Shown here piece after piece: positions 17,522 through 26,485 of a stretch of DNA of 64,000 bases. The position numbers and the translations under genes are program-made. This DNA is from Planctomycetota bacterium (GTDB lineage: Bacteria > Planctomycetota > Phycisphaerae > Phycisphaerales > UBA1924). Every line of letters begins with the position of its first letter. The stretch's first letter is position 1. The notes under the pieces are model-generated. The model was given only the letters and a program-made list of their open reading frames with translations. It was not told the origin of the DNA and did no database searches. The DNA lies in contig JAFEBP010000018.1 in assembly GCA_018242605.1 (NCBI GenBank), positions 1 to 64,000 of the forward strand, written 5' to 3'.

Positions 17522-18793
17522 TCAGATCTCGAGCAACAGTCGCTGAGGATCCTCGATGGCGTTCTTGATCCGAACGAGGAACTGCACGGCTTCGGCGCCG
17601 TCGATGATGCGGTGGTCGTAGCTGAGAGCCAGGTACATCATGGGGCGGATGGCCACCTGCCCGCTGCCGACGGGGTGCTCGATCGCGCGGTTCTTGATGG
17701 AGTGCATCCCCAGGATCGCGCTCTGCGGCGGGTTCAGGATGGGCGTGCTCATGAGGCTGCCGTAGATGCCGCCGTTGGTGATCGTGAAGGTGCCTCCCTG
17801 CATTTCCTCCAGGCCGAGTTTTCCGTCCTTGGCACGGGTCGCCAAGTCCTTGATACCCGACTCGATGGCGGCGAAAGAGAGCGCCTCGCAGTTGCGCAGC
17901 ACCGGGACGACAAGACCCTTGGGAGTGCCGACAGCGACCGCGATGTCGCAGTAGTCGTGCTTCTCGATGGCGGGCTGGCCCCCCTCTTCAATTATTGAGG
18001 CGTTCACCAGTGGGAAGGCCTTCAGGGCGGCGACCGCTGCCTTGACGAAGAACGACATGAAGCCCAGACCGATGCCGTGCTTCTTCTCGAAGTCTTCCTT
18101 GTAGTGCTTGCGCAGCTCCATCACGCCGCTCATGTCGCACTCGTTGAAGGTCGTGAGCATCGCGGCGGTGTGCTGAGCCTGCACGAGACGGCCGGCGATG
18201 CGCTGACGCAGCGGCGTCATGCGTTCGCGGGTGACACGACGGCCACCGGCGGGCGCGGACGCCGCGGGAGCTACCGACGCCGGGGCCTTGGCGGCCGGCG
18301 CCGGGGCGGCCCCGCGGGACTCAATGAAGCCGAGCACGTCCTGCTCGCGGACGCGACCGCCCGCGCCGGTGGCGGGGACCTTGCTCAGATCAACGCCGCG
18401 TTCCGCGGCGAGCTTCTGGGCCAACGGCGTGGCGCGAACGTCACCCTGCCCGTTGTGACCCACGGCGGCCGCGACGGGCGCCGGGACGGCGACGGGATCG
18501 GCCGCCTTCGCGACCGTCACAGGCTCCGCGGCCTTGGCGGTCGTAGCCGCGGCGGCGGCGCCTACCAGCACGGTGCCGACAACGGCGCCGATGGGCACGG
18601 TGTCGCCTTCCTTCGCTCGCTGGGTCAGCGTGCCCGCCTCCGGGGAACGGATTTCGAGCGTGACCTTGTCCGTTTCGAGTTCGGCGACGACATCGTCCTT
18701 ATTCACGGCGGCGCCGTCCTTCACGCTCCATCGCGAGAGAACGCCGCTAGTCACCGATTCGCCGACGCTGGGGATCACGATTTCAACCGTCAT
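17522..18793 (-). CDS. sucB: Dihydrolipoyllysine succinyltransferase, E2 of 2-oxoglutarate dehydrogenase
   Basis: 423 residues. The N-terminal lipoyl domain has Lys43 in ELETDKVTLEI. An Ala/Pro-rich linker leads to a peripheral-subunit-binding domain (about 115-150, RATPLAQKLAAERGVDLSKV). The C-terminal catalytic domain ends in LSYDHRIIDGAEAVQFL with the conserved His and Asp. A single lipoyl domain and the sequence GVLSRWSVKDG favour the 2-oxoglutarate rather than the pyruvate complex. The gene follows sucA by 55 nt with an AAGGAAGAG ribosome site, so the pair is an operon. It converges tightly (4 nt) on the phosphatase gene. Confidence 0.94.
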   Translation of the reverse strand: MTVEIVIPSVGESVTSGVLSRWSVKDGAAVNKDDVVAELETDKVTLEIRSPEAGTLTQRAKEGDTVPIGAVVGTVLVGAAAAATTAKAAEPVTVAKAADPVAVPAPVAAAVGHNGQGDVRATPLAQKLAAERGVDLSKVPATGAGGRVREQDVLGFIESRGAAPAPAAKAPASVAPAASAPAGGRRVTRERMTPLRQRIAGRLVQAQHTAAMLTTFNECDMSGVMELRKHYKEDFEKKHGIGLGFMSFFVKAAVAALKAFPLVNASIIEEGGQPAIEKHDYCDIAVAVGTPKGLVVPVLRNCEALSFAAIESGIKDLATRAKDGKLGLEEMQGGTFTITNGGIYGSLMSTPILNPPQSAILGMHSIKNRAIEHPVGSGQVAIRPMMYLALSYDHRIIDGAEAVQFLVRIKNAIEDPQRLLLEI

Positions 18794-18848
18794 GGCTCTT
18801 CCTTGTAGTGCCTGTTCAGATCGGTCTATTCAACGCAGCGGGCCGAGA

Positions 18849-21740
18849 TTAGGCCTTGCCGACGGGTTTGGCCGTCTGCGGCTTGGCTTCGGGAGCGGGC
18901 TTTTTGTCGGCATCCTTGGCCTCTTTGGGCTTGGGCCCGATTGCCTGCGAAATGACGTCTTCCTGCTGGTGCTTGTCGGCCTTCTTGCTGCCCACGGCGG
19001 GCGTCGCGCTGGCGTGACGGCCGATGTAGGGCAGGTTGATACCCAATCGCTCGCGGAACTGGTCGGCGACGAACAGGTAGCACCCGGCGTTGCGGGGCTC
19101 CTCCTGGACGTAGACCCGATCCGCGGCCTTGGGGTACCGCTCGTTGACAGCCTTGATCGCCTGCTCGTGGAAGGGGTACAACTGCTCGAGGCGGACGATG
19201 GCGATGTCCTTGCGGTTGAGCAGGCGGCGGCGTTCGGCGAGCTCGTAATAGACCTTGCCGGAGCAGAAGCAGACTCGCTTCACGCTCTTGACGTCGGCGT
19301 CCTTGGGGAACGCGGGGTCGTCGATCACTTCCTGGAACGCGCCGTTCACGAGTTCTTCCACCTTCGCGGTGGGCGTTCGGAGCATGCTCTTGGGCGTCGC
19401 GACGATGAGTGGCTTGCGGAAGTTCCGCTTGAGTTGGCGACGCAACGCGTGGAATATCTGCGCGCCGGTGGTGGGATAGATGACCTGGATGTTCTCATCG
19501 GCGCAGAGCATCAGGAAACGCTCCAGGCGACAAGAGCTGTGCTCTGGGCCGGCGCCCTCGTAGCCGTGCGGCAGCAGGAGGACCAGTCCAGACCAACGGT
19601 TCCACTTGATCTCCGAGGAGGCGATGTACTGGTCGATCATCACCTGCGCGCCGTTGGCGAAGTCGCCGAACTGGGCTTCCCACATCACGAGCATGTTGGG
19701 GTACGCCATGCTGTAGCCATAGTCGAACCCCATCACGCTGAACTCGCTCAGGGGCGAGTCGTACACACAGAATCGGGCCTGCTTGGTCCGGCCGTCGTCG
19801 GACTTCTGGTCCAGCGGGCCGGAGGGGTCCATCTGCTCACGCATTTCGTTGAGCGCGACGTACGGCTGGCCGGTATTGACGTCGCGGATCACCGCGTGGC
19901 GCTGGGTGAACGTGCCGCGGCGGCAGTCCTGGCCCGTAAGACGCACCGGGGTGCCCTCGAGCAGAAGAGTTCCGATCGCGAGCAGTTCGCCGTTGGCGTG
20001 ATTGACCTCACCCTTCACCGTGAGCGTCGCCCGTTCATCGAGCAGGCCCTTGAGTTTCGGGTTCACGGCGAAGCCTTCGGGCGCGGAGCCCAGGGCCTTG
20101 CAGACTTCCTCGAGCATCGCCATCGAGACTCCGGTTTTGACGGGCTCGAAAGAAAACTCGTGGGTCATGCCCTTCCAGCGTGCATTGCCGGGGTCGATCG
20201 TCGGGACCTGAGGCTCTTTCTTGGCGATGCTCTGGGCCGAATCGAGCGCGGCGTCCAGGCGGTCGGTGATGGCCTTGGCCTCGGCCGCTTCGATGATCTT
20301 TTCCGCGAGCAGCCGCTCGGTATAGAGGGCCAGCGTGGTGGGCCGGGACTTGATGAGGGAGGCAAGGATCGGCTGGGTGAAGGACTGCTCGTCTCCCTCG
20401 TTGTGACCGTACTTGCGGTAGCAGTACATGTCGATGAAGATGTCCTTCTTGAACGCCTGGCGGTATTCGATCGCGAGTCGGGCGGCCGTGACGCAGGCCT
20501 CGGGGTCTTCCCCGTTAACATGCAGCACCGGAGCGTCGATGAACTTGGCGATGTCGGTGCAGTAGTGCGTGCTGCGGTCGTCCTCGGGGGCGGTGGTGAA
20601 CGCCACCAAGTTGTTGATGACGACGTGGATCGCGCCGCCGACCTTGTAACCCTCCAGCTGGCTCATGTTCAGCGTCTCGGCGACGACTCCCTGGCCGGGC
20701 AGCGCGCCGTCGCCGTGAACGAGGAGCGGGAGCACGCGGGTGCGGTTCTTGTCGTTGTAAAGCCGCTGCTTGGCGCGACACCGGCCCAGGCACACGGCGT
20801 TCACGCTCTCCAGGTGGCTGGGGTTGCTGGCCATCGAGAGCAGGACGATCTTGCCGTTGGCGAGTTGGCGGCGGTTGGAGTAGCCCCGGTGGTACTTGAC
20901 GTCGCCGCCGCCGTCGGCGAAGCCGGCTTCCCAGTTGTCCTCGAACTCGGTGAAGACCTGCTCGTAGGTCTTGCCCATGATGTTGATAAGACCGTTGAGT
21001 CGCCCGCGATGGGCCATGCCGAGCACCATTTCATCAACGCCCAGTTCGCTGGCACGATCGACGATCGCGTTGCACAGCGGAATGAACGAAGTCCCGCCTT
21101 CGAGACTGAAGCGTTTCTCCGAACCGTACCGCTTCGCAAGGAAGGCCTCGAAGACCTCGGCGCGGGCGAGTTGGTCGAGCACCCAGACACGCTCCACACG
21201 GGAGAGCGGCTGAGCGCCCCGGGTGTGCTCAAACTTCTGCAGGAACCACTGGCGCTCCTCGGCGCTGGGAATGTGCATGAACTCGATGCCGATTGAACGG
21301 CAGTACGTCTGCTCCAGGTGTGAAACGACGTCGGCGAGGGTCGCTGACTCTCCCAGACCCGTCAGGCCCGATTGCGCGAGACGAGGAAGATCGGCCTCGC
21401 TCAGACCATGGGCGGCGAGGCTGAGCGCGGCGGGACGAGCCCGCTCGCGGCCGAACGGATCGAGTTTCGCGGCCAGGTGACCGATCTCGCGGTAGGTGTT
21501 GATCAGATCGTCGACGGCGGCCTGGAAAGGCGAAGCCGTGCCTTCGGCCGGGGTGTGACTCACGCCGGAAATGGCGAGATCAAATCCCTGAAAAAACGCC
21601 CGGGTATCGGCGTTCACGGCCGAAGGGTCGGCTTTGAATCGCTGGTATTCACTCTCCAGGAAGTCACCGTGCCACCCGTTGACAGACGGAGTAATAGCGC
21701 GCGGGGATTGCTGGCCGGGGGAAGCGGGATTCGCGGACAT
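18849..21740 (-). CDS. sucA: 2-oxoglutarate dehydrogenase E1 component
   Basis: 963 residues from ATG 21740 (MSANPASPGQQ); an in-frame extension to 21929 lacks E1 character and would run across the divergent ilvA start. SucA decarboxylates 2-oxoglutarate with thiamine diphosphate in the TCA cycle. Recognisable blocks are the N-terminal GWHGDFLESEYQRFKADP, the substrate region MGMAHRGRLNGL (here LGMAHRGRLNGLINIMGKT), GDGALPGQGVVAETLN, YCYRKYGHNEGDEQSFTQP and the C-terminal EEPRNAGCYLFV. Length matches the family. The C-terminus carries a Lys/Ala/Pro-rich tail of about 50 residues that is likely disordered. Confidence 0.95.
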   Translation of the reverse strand: MSANPASPGQQSPRAITPSVNGWHGDFLESEYQRFKADPSAVNADTRAFFQGFDLAISGVSHTPAEGTASPFQAAVDDLINTYREIGHLAAKLDPFGRERARPAALSLAAHGLSEADLPRLAQSGLTGLGESATLADVVSHLEQTYCRSIGIEFMHIPSAEERQWFLQKFEHTRGAQPLSRVERVWVLDQLARAEVFEAFLAKRYGSEKRFSLEGGTSFIPLCNAIVDRASELGVDEMVLGMAHRGRLNGLINIMGKTYEQVFTEFEDNWEAGFADGGGDVKYHRGYSNRRQLANGKIVLLSMASNPSHLESVNAVCLGRCRAKQRLYNDKNRTRVLPLLVHGDGALPGQGVVAETLNMSQLEGYKVGGAIHVVINNLVAFTTAPEDDRSTHYCTDIAKFIDAPVLHVNGEDPEACVTAARLAIEYRQAFKKDIFIDMYCYRKYGHNEGDEQSFTQPILASLIKSRPTTLALYTERLLAEKIIEAAEAKAITDRLDAALDSAQSIAKKEPQVPTIDPGNARWKGMTHEFSFEPVKTGVSMAMLEEVCKALGSAPEGFAVNPKLKGLLDERATLTVKGEVNHANGELLAIGTLLLEGTPVRLTGQDCRRGTFTQRHAVIRDVNTGQPYVALNEMREQMDPSGPLDQKSDDGRTKQARFCVYDSPLSEFSVMGFDYGYSMAYPNMLVMWEAQFGDFANGAQVMIDQYIASSEIKWNRWSGLVLLLPHGYEGAGPEHSSCRLERFLMLCADENIQVIYPTTGAQIFHALRRQLKRNFRKPLIVATPKSMLRTPTAKVEELVNGAFQEVIDDPAFPKDADVKSVKRVCFCSGKVYYELAERRRLLNRKDIAIVRLEQLYPFHEQAIKAVNERYPKAADRVYVQEEPRNAGCYLFVADQFRERLGINLPYIGRHASATPAVGSKKADKHQQEDVISQAIGPKPKEAKDADKKPAPEAKPQTAKPVGKA

Positions 21741-21921
21741 GTCGATTCTCAGGCGTGTGAAACTACCGAACACAATCCGATCTTTCGCACCGAAAGACGC
21801 GGGGACGATGGTAGGCTTCGCGGGGTGGGGGCTGGCCGAACACACGTGTTCGGCATGGCTGCGGCGCGGGGATCGTGGGGTCGGGCTTGCCCCCCTTTCA
21901 TGCTCCGTATCCTCTGCGCCC

Positions 21922-23136
21922 ATGACCATCGGACTTTCTCACATTGTCGCGGCCCGGTACCGCATCGAGGGCGCGATCCTGCAGACTCCGTGCCGCGAGT
22001 CGCGAGCGCTGTCGGCGCTCTGCGGCGCGACGATTTTCACCAAACGTGAGTACCTGCAACAGACGGGCAGCTTCAAGGAGCGGGGCGCGGCCAACGCGCT
22101 GCTGCAACTCTCTCCGGAAGATCGCCAACGGGGCGTGATCGCCGCCTCCGCAGGAAACCACGCGATGGCTTTGGCGTACCACGGCCAACGGCTGGGAACT
22201 CCCGTGACAGTGGTGATGCCCAGGCACGCCCCGCTCATCAAGCAGTCCCGCTGCCGGGCCATGGGGGCGACGGTGATCCTTCACGGCGATGACATCGCGC
22301 AGGCCAAACTGCACGCCGACGAACTGATCGCGAGCAGGGGGTACATCTACGTCCACGGCTTCGACGGGCCGGAAGTGATCGCGGGTCAGGGCACGATCGG
22401 CCTGGAGTTGATGGAGCAGGTGCAGGATCTGGACGCGGTGGTGTGCCCAATCGGCGGCGGCGGCCTGATCGCGGGCGTGGCCCTGGCGATCAAGGAGACC
22501 AAGCCGAACATCAAGATCATCGGCGTGGAAGCGGATCACTGCGCCAGCTTCCTGGCGGCGCAGAAAGCCGGAAAACCGGTGCTCGTACAGACGCGCCCGA
22601 CGTTGGCGGACGGCCTGGCCGTGCCGCGGATCGGGGACAACGCGTTCGAACTCGCCAAGAGCCGGATCGATGAGTGCATCGGGGTCACGGAGAAGGACAT
22701 CGCGCTGGCGATTCTGCGGCTGGTGGAACTCGAGAAGGGCGTGGTTGAAGGCGCGGGCGCGGTGCCGCTCGCGGCGTTCCTGGCCGGGAAACTCCAGCAC
22801 CTGACGGGCAAGCGAGTGGCGCTGATCCTGTGCGGCGGCAACATCGATCCGGCGGTGCTGGGGCGTGTGATCGAGCAGGGCCTGGTGCTGGACGGGCGGC
22901 TGTCGCAGTTCACGGCGTACATCTCCGATCGGCCGGGAGGGCTGCAGGAGTTCGCCGCGGCGATCGCGAGCGTGGGCGCGAGCATCAAGCAGGTTGACCA
23001 CGAGCGGGCGTTCAGCCCGGCGGATATCAGCCGCGTGCAGGTGCTGGCGACAGTGGAGACACGCGACCGCGCGCACATCGAGGAAATGCACGCGGCGCTC
23101 AAGCAGCGCGGCATCGAGGTGGTGGCGCGATCGTGA
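21922..23136 (+). CDS. ilvA: Threonine ammonia-lyase (threonine dehydratase)
   Basis: 404 residues from ATG 21922. A fold-type II PLP enzyme with PLP lysine Lys52 in TGSFKERGA, ASAGNHAMALAY, the phosphate-binding GGGGLIAG loop and LCGGNIDP. A C-terminal ACT-like domain (about 330-404, FTAYISDRPGGLQEFAAAIA) fits allosteric control. The enzyme makes 2-oxobutanoate from threonine for isoleucine synthesis or catabolism. The short C-terminal domain is nearer the TdcB-with-ACT type than the long two-ACT IlvA. It is divergent from sucA with about 180 bp between. Confidence 0.88.
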   Translation: MTIGLSHIVAARYRIEGAILQTPCRESRALSALCGATIFTKREYLQQTGSFKERGAANALLQLSPEDRQRGVIAASAGNHAMALAYHGQRLGTPVTVVMPRHAPLIKQSRCRAMGATVILHGDDIAQAKLHADELIASRGYIYVHGFDGPEVIAGQGTIGLELMEQVQDLDAVVCPIGGGGLIAGVALAIKETKPNIKIIGVEADHCASFLAAQKAGKPVLVQTRPTLADGLAVPRIGDNAFELAKSRIDECIGVTEKDIALAILRLVELEKGVVEGAGAVPLAAFLAGKLQHLTGKRVALILCGGNIDPAVLGRVIEQGLVLDGRLSQFTAYISDRPGGLQEFAAAIASVGASIKQVDHERAFSPADISRVQVLATVETRDRAHIEEMHAALKQRGIEVVARS

Positions 23137-23157
23137 CGGCGGGCGTACGCTGGGAGC

Positions 23158-24519
23158 ATGGCCAACGCAATCGATCACACCCACGACCCTGCGCTGCGTT
23201 CCTGGGTTGAATCCGCCAACGATGCGGCGACTGATTTCCCGATCCAGAACCTGCCCCTGTGCCGGTATTCTCCGGGAGACGACCCCAACCTGGTGCTCAC
23301 GGGCGTGCTGATCGGCGACCGGGTGTTCGACCTGAGCGGGCTGCGGGATGCGCGTCTGCTGGACGACCTGCCGGGCATCAGCAACCAGGAGCAGGAAGAC
23401 TGGGTGTGGTGGGACTTCTCGTGGATCGTCAGCTGTCCTGCCGCGGCGCGGCGGGCGCTGCGGGCTCGCCTGAGCGAACTGTTCCGCGAGGACAACCGCT
23501 CGCTGCGCGACAATCCGCACCTGCTCAACGCCGCGATGCGGTACCAGCGCGATGTGACATTCGCGGCGCCGACCGCGATCGCGAACTACACGGACTTCTA
23601 CGCGAGCATCCACCACGCGAGCACCGTCGGGGCCATGTTCCGGCCGGACAACGCGCTTCTGCCGAACTACAAGCATGTGCCGATCGGCTACCACGGACGG
23701 GCATCGTCGATCGTGCCCACGGGCACGGCGGTGAAGCGACCCAAGGGCCAGCAATCACCGCCCGATGGCGAAGTCGGCGCCGGCCCAACGTTCGGACCGT
23801 GCAAACTGCTGGACTATGAACTCGAGGTCGGCTGCATAATCGCGGGCGACAACGCCATCGGCGAGCCGACGCCCATCTCGCACGCTCAGGACCGGATCGC
23901 GGGTTTGTGCCTTGTGAACGACTGGTCGGCGCGGGACGTGCAGAAGTGGGAATACCAGCCGCTGGGGCCCTTCCTCGCGAAGAACTTCGCGACCACGGTG
24001 TCATCGTGCGTGGTCACGCGCGAAGCGCTCGAGCCCTTCCGGATTCCCGCGTACGCGCGGCCGCAGGGAGATCCCAGGCCGCTGCCGTACCTCTTCGACG
24101 AGGCGGACCAGGCGTCGGGCGGGTTCGATATCACGCTGGAGGTGCTGCTGCAGACCGCTTCGATGGCGAAGGCGGGCACAGCGCCGATGACGATCAGCAG
24201 AAGCAACGCGTTCCGTGACATGTACTGGACGTTCGCGCAGATGATCGCTCATCACACCAGCAACGGGTGCAATCTCGCGGCGGGCGACCTGATCGCGAGC
24301 GGAACGGTGAGCGGACTGGAGCCCGCTTCGCGCGGCTGCCTCCTGGAACTGACCTGGGACGGCCCCGGCAAACCGCGCAAGCCGTTGCAACTGCCGGGCG
24401 GCGAGACGCGAACATTCCTGGCGGATGGCGACACCGTCATCTTCCGCGCGTGGTGCGAACGCCCGGGGTTCAGACGGATCGGCTTTGGCGAATGCCGCGG
24501 CACGATCGTCGGGGCGTGA
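23158..24519 (+). CDS. Fumarylacetoacetase
   Basis: 453 residues, ATG with GGGAG just upstream. It hydrolyses fumarylacetoacetate to fumarate and acetoacetate, the last step of tyrosine/homogentisate breakdown. Matching blocks are the N-terminal FPIQNLPLCRYSP, GYHGRASSIVPTGT, LDYELEVGCII (metal-binding Glu residues), NDWSARDVQKWEYQPLGPFLAKNF, and SGTVSGLEPASRGCLLELTWDG. No homogentisate dioxygenase or maleylacetoacetate isomerase is in the window. It is 21 nt downstream of ilvA, possibly co-transcribed. Confidence 0.92.
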   Translation: MANAIDHTHDPALRSWVESANDAATDFPIQNLPLCRYSPGDDPNLVLTGVLIGDRVFDLSGLRDARLLDDLPGISNQEQEDWVWWDFSWIVSCPAAARRALRARLSELFREDNRSLRDNPHLLNAAMRYQRDVTFAAPTAIANYTDFYASIHHASTVGAMFRPDNALLPNYKHVPIGYHGRASSIVPTGTAVKRPKGQQSPPDGEVGAGPTFGPCKLLDYELEVGCIIAGDNAIGEPTPISHAQDRIAGLCLVNDWSARDVQKWEYQPLGPFLAKNFATTVSSCVVTREALEPFRIPAYARPQGDPRPLPYLFDEADQASGGFDITLEVLLQTASMAKAGTAPMTISRSNAFRDMYWTFAQMIAHHTSNGCNLAAGDLIASGTVSGLEPASRGCLLELTWDGPGKPRKPLQLPGGETRTFLADGDTVIFRAWCERPGFRRIGFGECRGTIVGA

Positions 24520-24546
24520 ACCACGCGGCGGGCAAGGAGCCTGACC

Positions 24547-25107
24547 GTGTGTCCGCCACCCACAGTTGTATTCGACGGGCTGCTCTGGACCGTGGCGCCG
24601 TTCTCGCTGGTGTTCGCGGCGCTGAGCCGCGCGGTGATTTACCAGCGACGTGCCGACGCGGCCGAGATCTCACTGGATGCATGCCGGCACTGCGGGTATC
24701 CGCGGGAGGGGTTGGGCCCGGAGGCCGGCTGTCCTGAGTGTGGCGGCGACGATGCGTGGACCGCTCAGGAAAAGGCGGCACGCGCCATTCGCACCCCGGC
24801 CCGGGCCAAGACTTGGATCGCGGTTCAGGTGCTTTCGGCGTTGATGTTCCTGGCATTGCCGGTGCTCGCGCGTGTGTGCCTGACGCCCGCGTACATTCGC
24901 ATGGGCTTCTCGCCGATCGGGGCTTTGAAGGCTTCGATGCAAGGACAGATGTTCGGAAACTCGGGCGTCGAGGTCGTACCGCTCCTCCCGCTGATCGTCA
25001 TGGTGTCGCCGGTGTTCGCGTTGTTTCCATCTCGCGGGCGGGCGCTGCTCGCGTACGCGGCCTGTGCGATCTTGGTACTGGGATGGACGGCGTGCACGTG
25101 GCTGTAA
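24547..25107 (+). CDS. Membrane protein with an internal zinc ribbon
   Basis: 186 residues from GTG 24547 with a strong AAGGAG 7 nt upstream. One N-terminal helix (about 8-30) is followed by a zinc ribbon CRHCGYPREGLGPEAGCPEC at about 44-65, then three more helices (about 98-117, 140-160 and 166-185). CxxCGYxxxGL-CPEC ribbons on membrane proteins are common in planctomycete genomes, but I know no assigned function. It is convergent with the FIST gene. Confidence 0.65.
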   Translation: MCPPPTVVFDGLLWTVAPFSLVFAALSRAVIYQRRADAAEISLDACRHCGYPREGLGPEAGCPECGGDDAWTAQEKAARAIRTPARAKTWIAVQVLSALMFLALPVLARVCLTPAYIRMGFSPIGALKASMQGQMFGNSGVEVVPLLPLIVMVSPVFALFPSRGRALLAYAACAILVLGWTACTWL

Positions 25108-25118
25108 CAGCCCGATCT

Positions 25119-26396
25119 TCACACGTTATCGCGGAAGAGTGCTACGCAGGCGGTCTGCCCATGGACAAAGCTCTGGCCGCCGACTGGCCCGATCTCTCCG
25201 GTCGCGAAGAATCCGGCCACAGGCACATCGGACTTGCCTTCGGACGCCGAGTAGTACGGTGTGCCGGGCTTGCTGAGTTCCTCGCCCGCCACGGGACCCC
25301 GGAAGGCCTTGACGATCGAAGATGCGTCGTGGTGCGGCTGCTTGAACATGCGGCGACCGCGACCGTTGCAGGTGACGACCATCGCCCCCTTGGGCTTGTC
25401 GTAGAGCTTCTGCTTGTCCAGGAGCATGGCGAGGTCCTGGTCCGCGGTGGCTCCGTCGCGCGTGAACAAGCGGATGGTCTGGCCGACCCGGAAGAAATCG
25501 GCGACAGCGATGGCGCCTTCCTCGGGACGCACGCCCACCACCTTGCGGATCAGGAAGTCATCGCGGCCGAAATGGCTCTTGTACTCGTCGATCACGCGGC
25601 CCACGAACAGACCGCCGGAGAGCAGTGAGTGACGGGCCTCGCCCTGCTCGTTCAGAACACCCTGGATCGCCTCGACGGCGGGCTTTCCGCCCAGTTCCAT
25701 CACGAGGTTGCCCTTGCACTTGGTCACCACGAAGTTGGGACCGAAGGGCTTGCAACCCTGGGAGACGATCGTGTCCACCCTGAGATTGCCCTTGAGGGAC
25801 ACCCCCACCGCTCCCGCAGTGGCGATGGTGTCGTCCAGGATCATGGCGTTCCCGCCCGGCGAAGCCGCGGCGGAGGCCAGGCCGCCGAACAGCACGCCGT
25901 TGCCGCCGACGCGGGCGCGGTTGAGGTCGGGGATGAGCTTGATGAGCGGCACGCTGAATGGATCGACGAGCAGGAGCGTGAAGCGAAGATCCTCGGCGGC
26001 CCCGATCACGTCGCGCAGCATGAAGAGCGACTCTGCGGAGTCGTCGCTGGCGGGGAACTGCTCGCTGGAAAAGGGACGGACTTCGACCCCCGGCAGGCTC
26101 GCCGCGAGGATCGAGATGCCCGCGGAACGCTCGTGCTCGTACGGGCCGGCGATGACACCCTCAGTGCCCACACCGATGATGTGGCGCGGCGCCAAACGCC
26201 GCTGCACCGTCGCCGCGAGTTGTGAGACGGAGGTCAGGTGGTGCGGTGAGAAGAAGACCATGGCCAGATCCGCTTCACCCTCGCCCAGACCGGCGCGGCA
26301 TTGCTCACAGGCGGCCCGCGCGGCGTACACCGTGTCGGGATTGCCCGAAGAGCCGGTCGCCATCTTGAGCGACACCTGGGAACCGCTTGCTTGCAT
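25119..26396 (-). CDS. FIST N/C domain protein (signal-transduction sensor)
   Basis: 425 residues from ATG 26396 (MQASGSQVS); upstream in-frame sequence lies in the fumC gene and was rejected. FIST_N spans about 45-245 (DLAMVFFSPHH ... IGVGTEGVIAGPYEHE ... NGVLFGGLASAAASPGGNA). FIST_C spans about 255-400, ending in GFFATGEIGPVGGQSFVHGQ. FIST domains are proposed small-ligand (possibly amino-acid) sensors, often attached to kinases, methyltransferases or diguanylate cyclases; here the protein stands alone. It is co-directional with and 89 nt downstream of fumC. Confidence 0.88.
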   Translation of the reverse strand: MQASGSQVSLKMATGSSGNPDTVYAARAACEQCRAGLGEGEADLAMVFFSPHHLTSVSQLAATVQRRLAPRHIIGVGTEGVIAGPYEHERSAGISILAASLPGVEVRPFSSEQFPASDDSAESLFMLRDVIGAAEDLRFTLLLVDPFSVPLIKLIPDLNRARVGGNGVLFGGLASAAASPGGNAMILDDTIATAGAVGVSLKGNLRVDTIVSQGCKPFGPNFVVTKCKGNLVMELGGKPAVEAIQGVLNEQGEARHSLLSGGLFVGRVIDEYKSHFGRDDFLIRKVVGVRPEEGAIAVADFFRVGQTIRLFTRDGATADQDLAMLLDKQKLYDKPKGAMVVTCNGRGRRMFKQPHHDASSIVKAFRGPVAGEELSKPGTPYYSASEGKSDVPVAGFFATGEIGPVGGQSFVHGQTACVALFRDNV

Positions 26397-26485
26397 GGGA
26401 GGGATTGTACGGAGAGCGGAGCGGCGAGAGAGCCGGAACCGGTCACACACTTTCCGCCAAATAACTCCCGGGTGGACCGAGAGAC

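Noticed and set aside
18534..21296. A 920-codon open frame on the plus strand opposite sucA.
   Set aside because: It lies entirely antisense to well-supported sucB and sucA, has no family motifs, and is a common result of high GC content reducing stop codons.
21741..21929. N-terminal extension of sucA by 63 residues.
   Set aside because: The extra residues are Arg/Pro/Ser-rich without E1 similarity and overlap the divergent ilvA start; ATG 21740 gives the family length.
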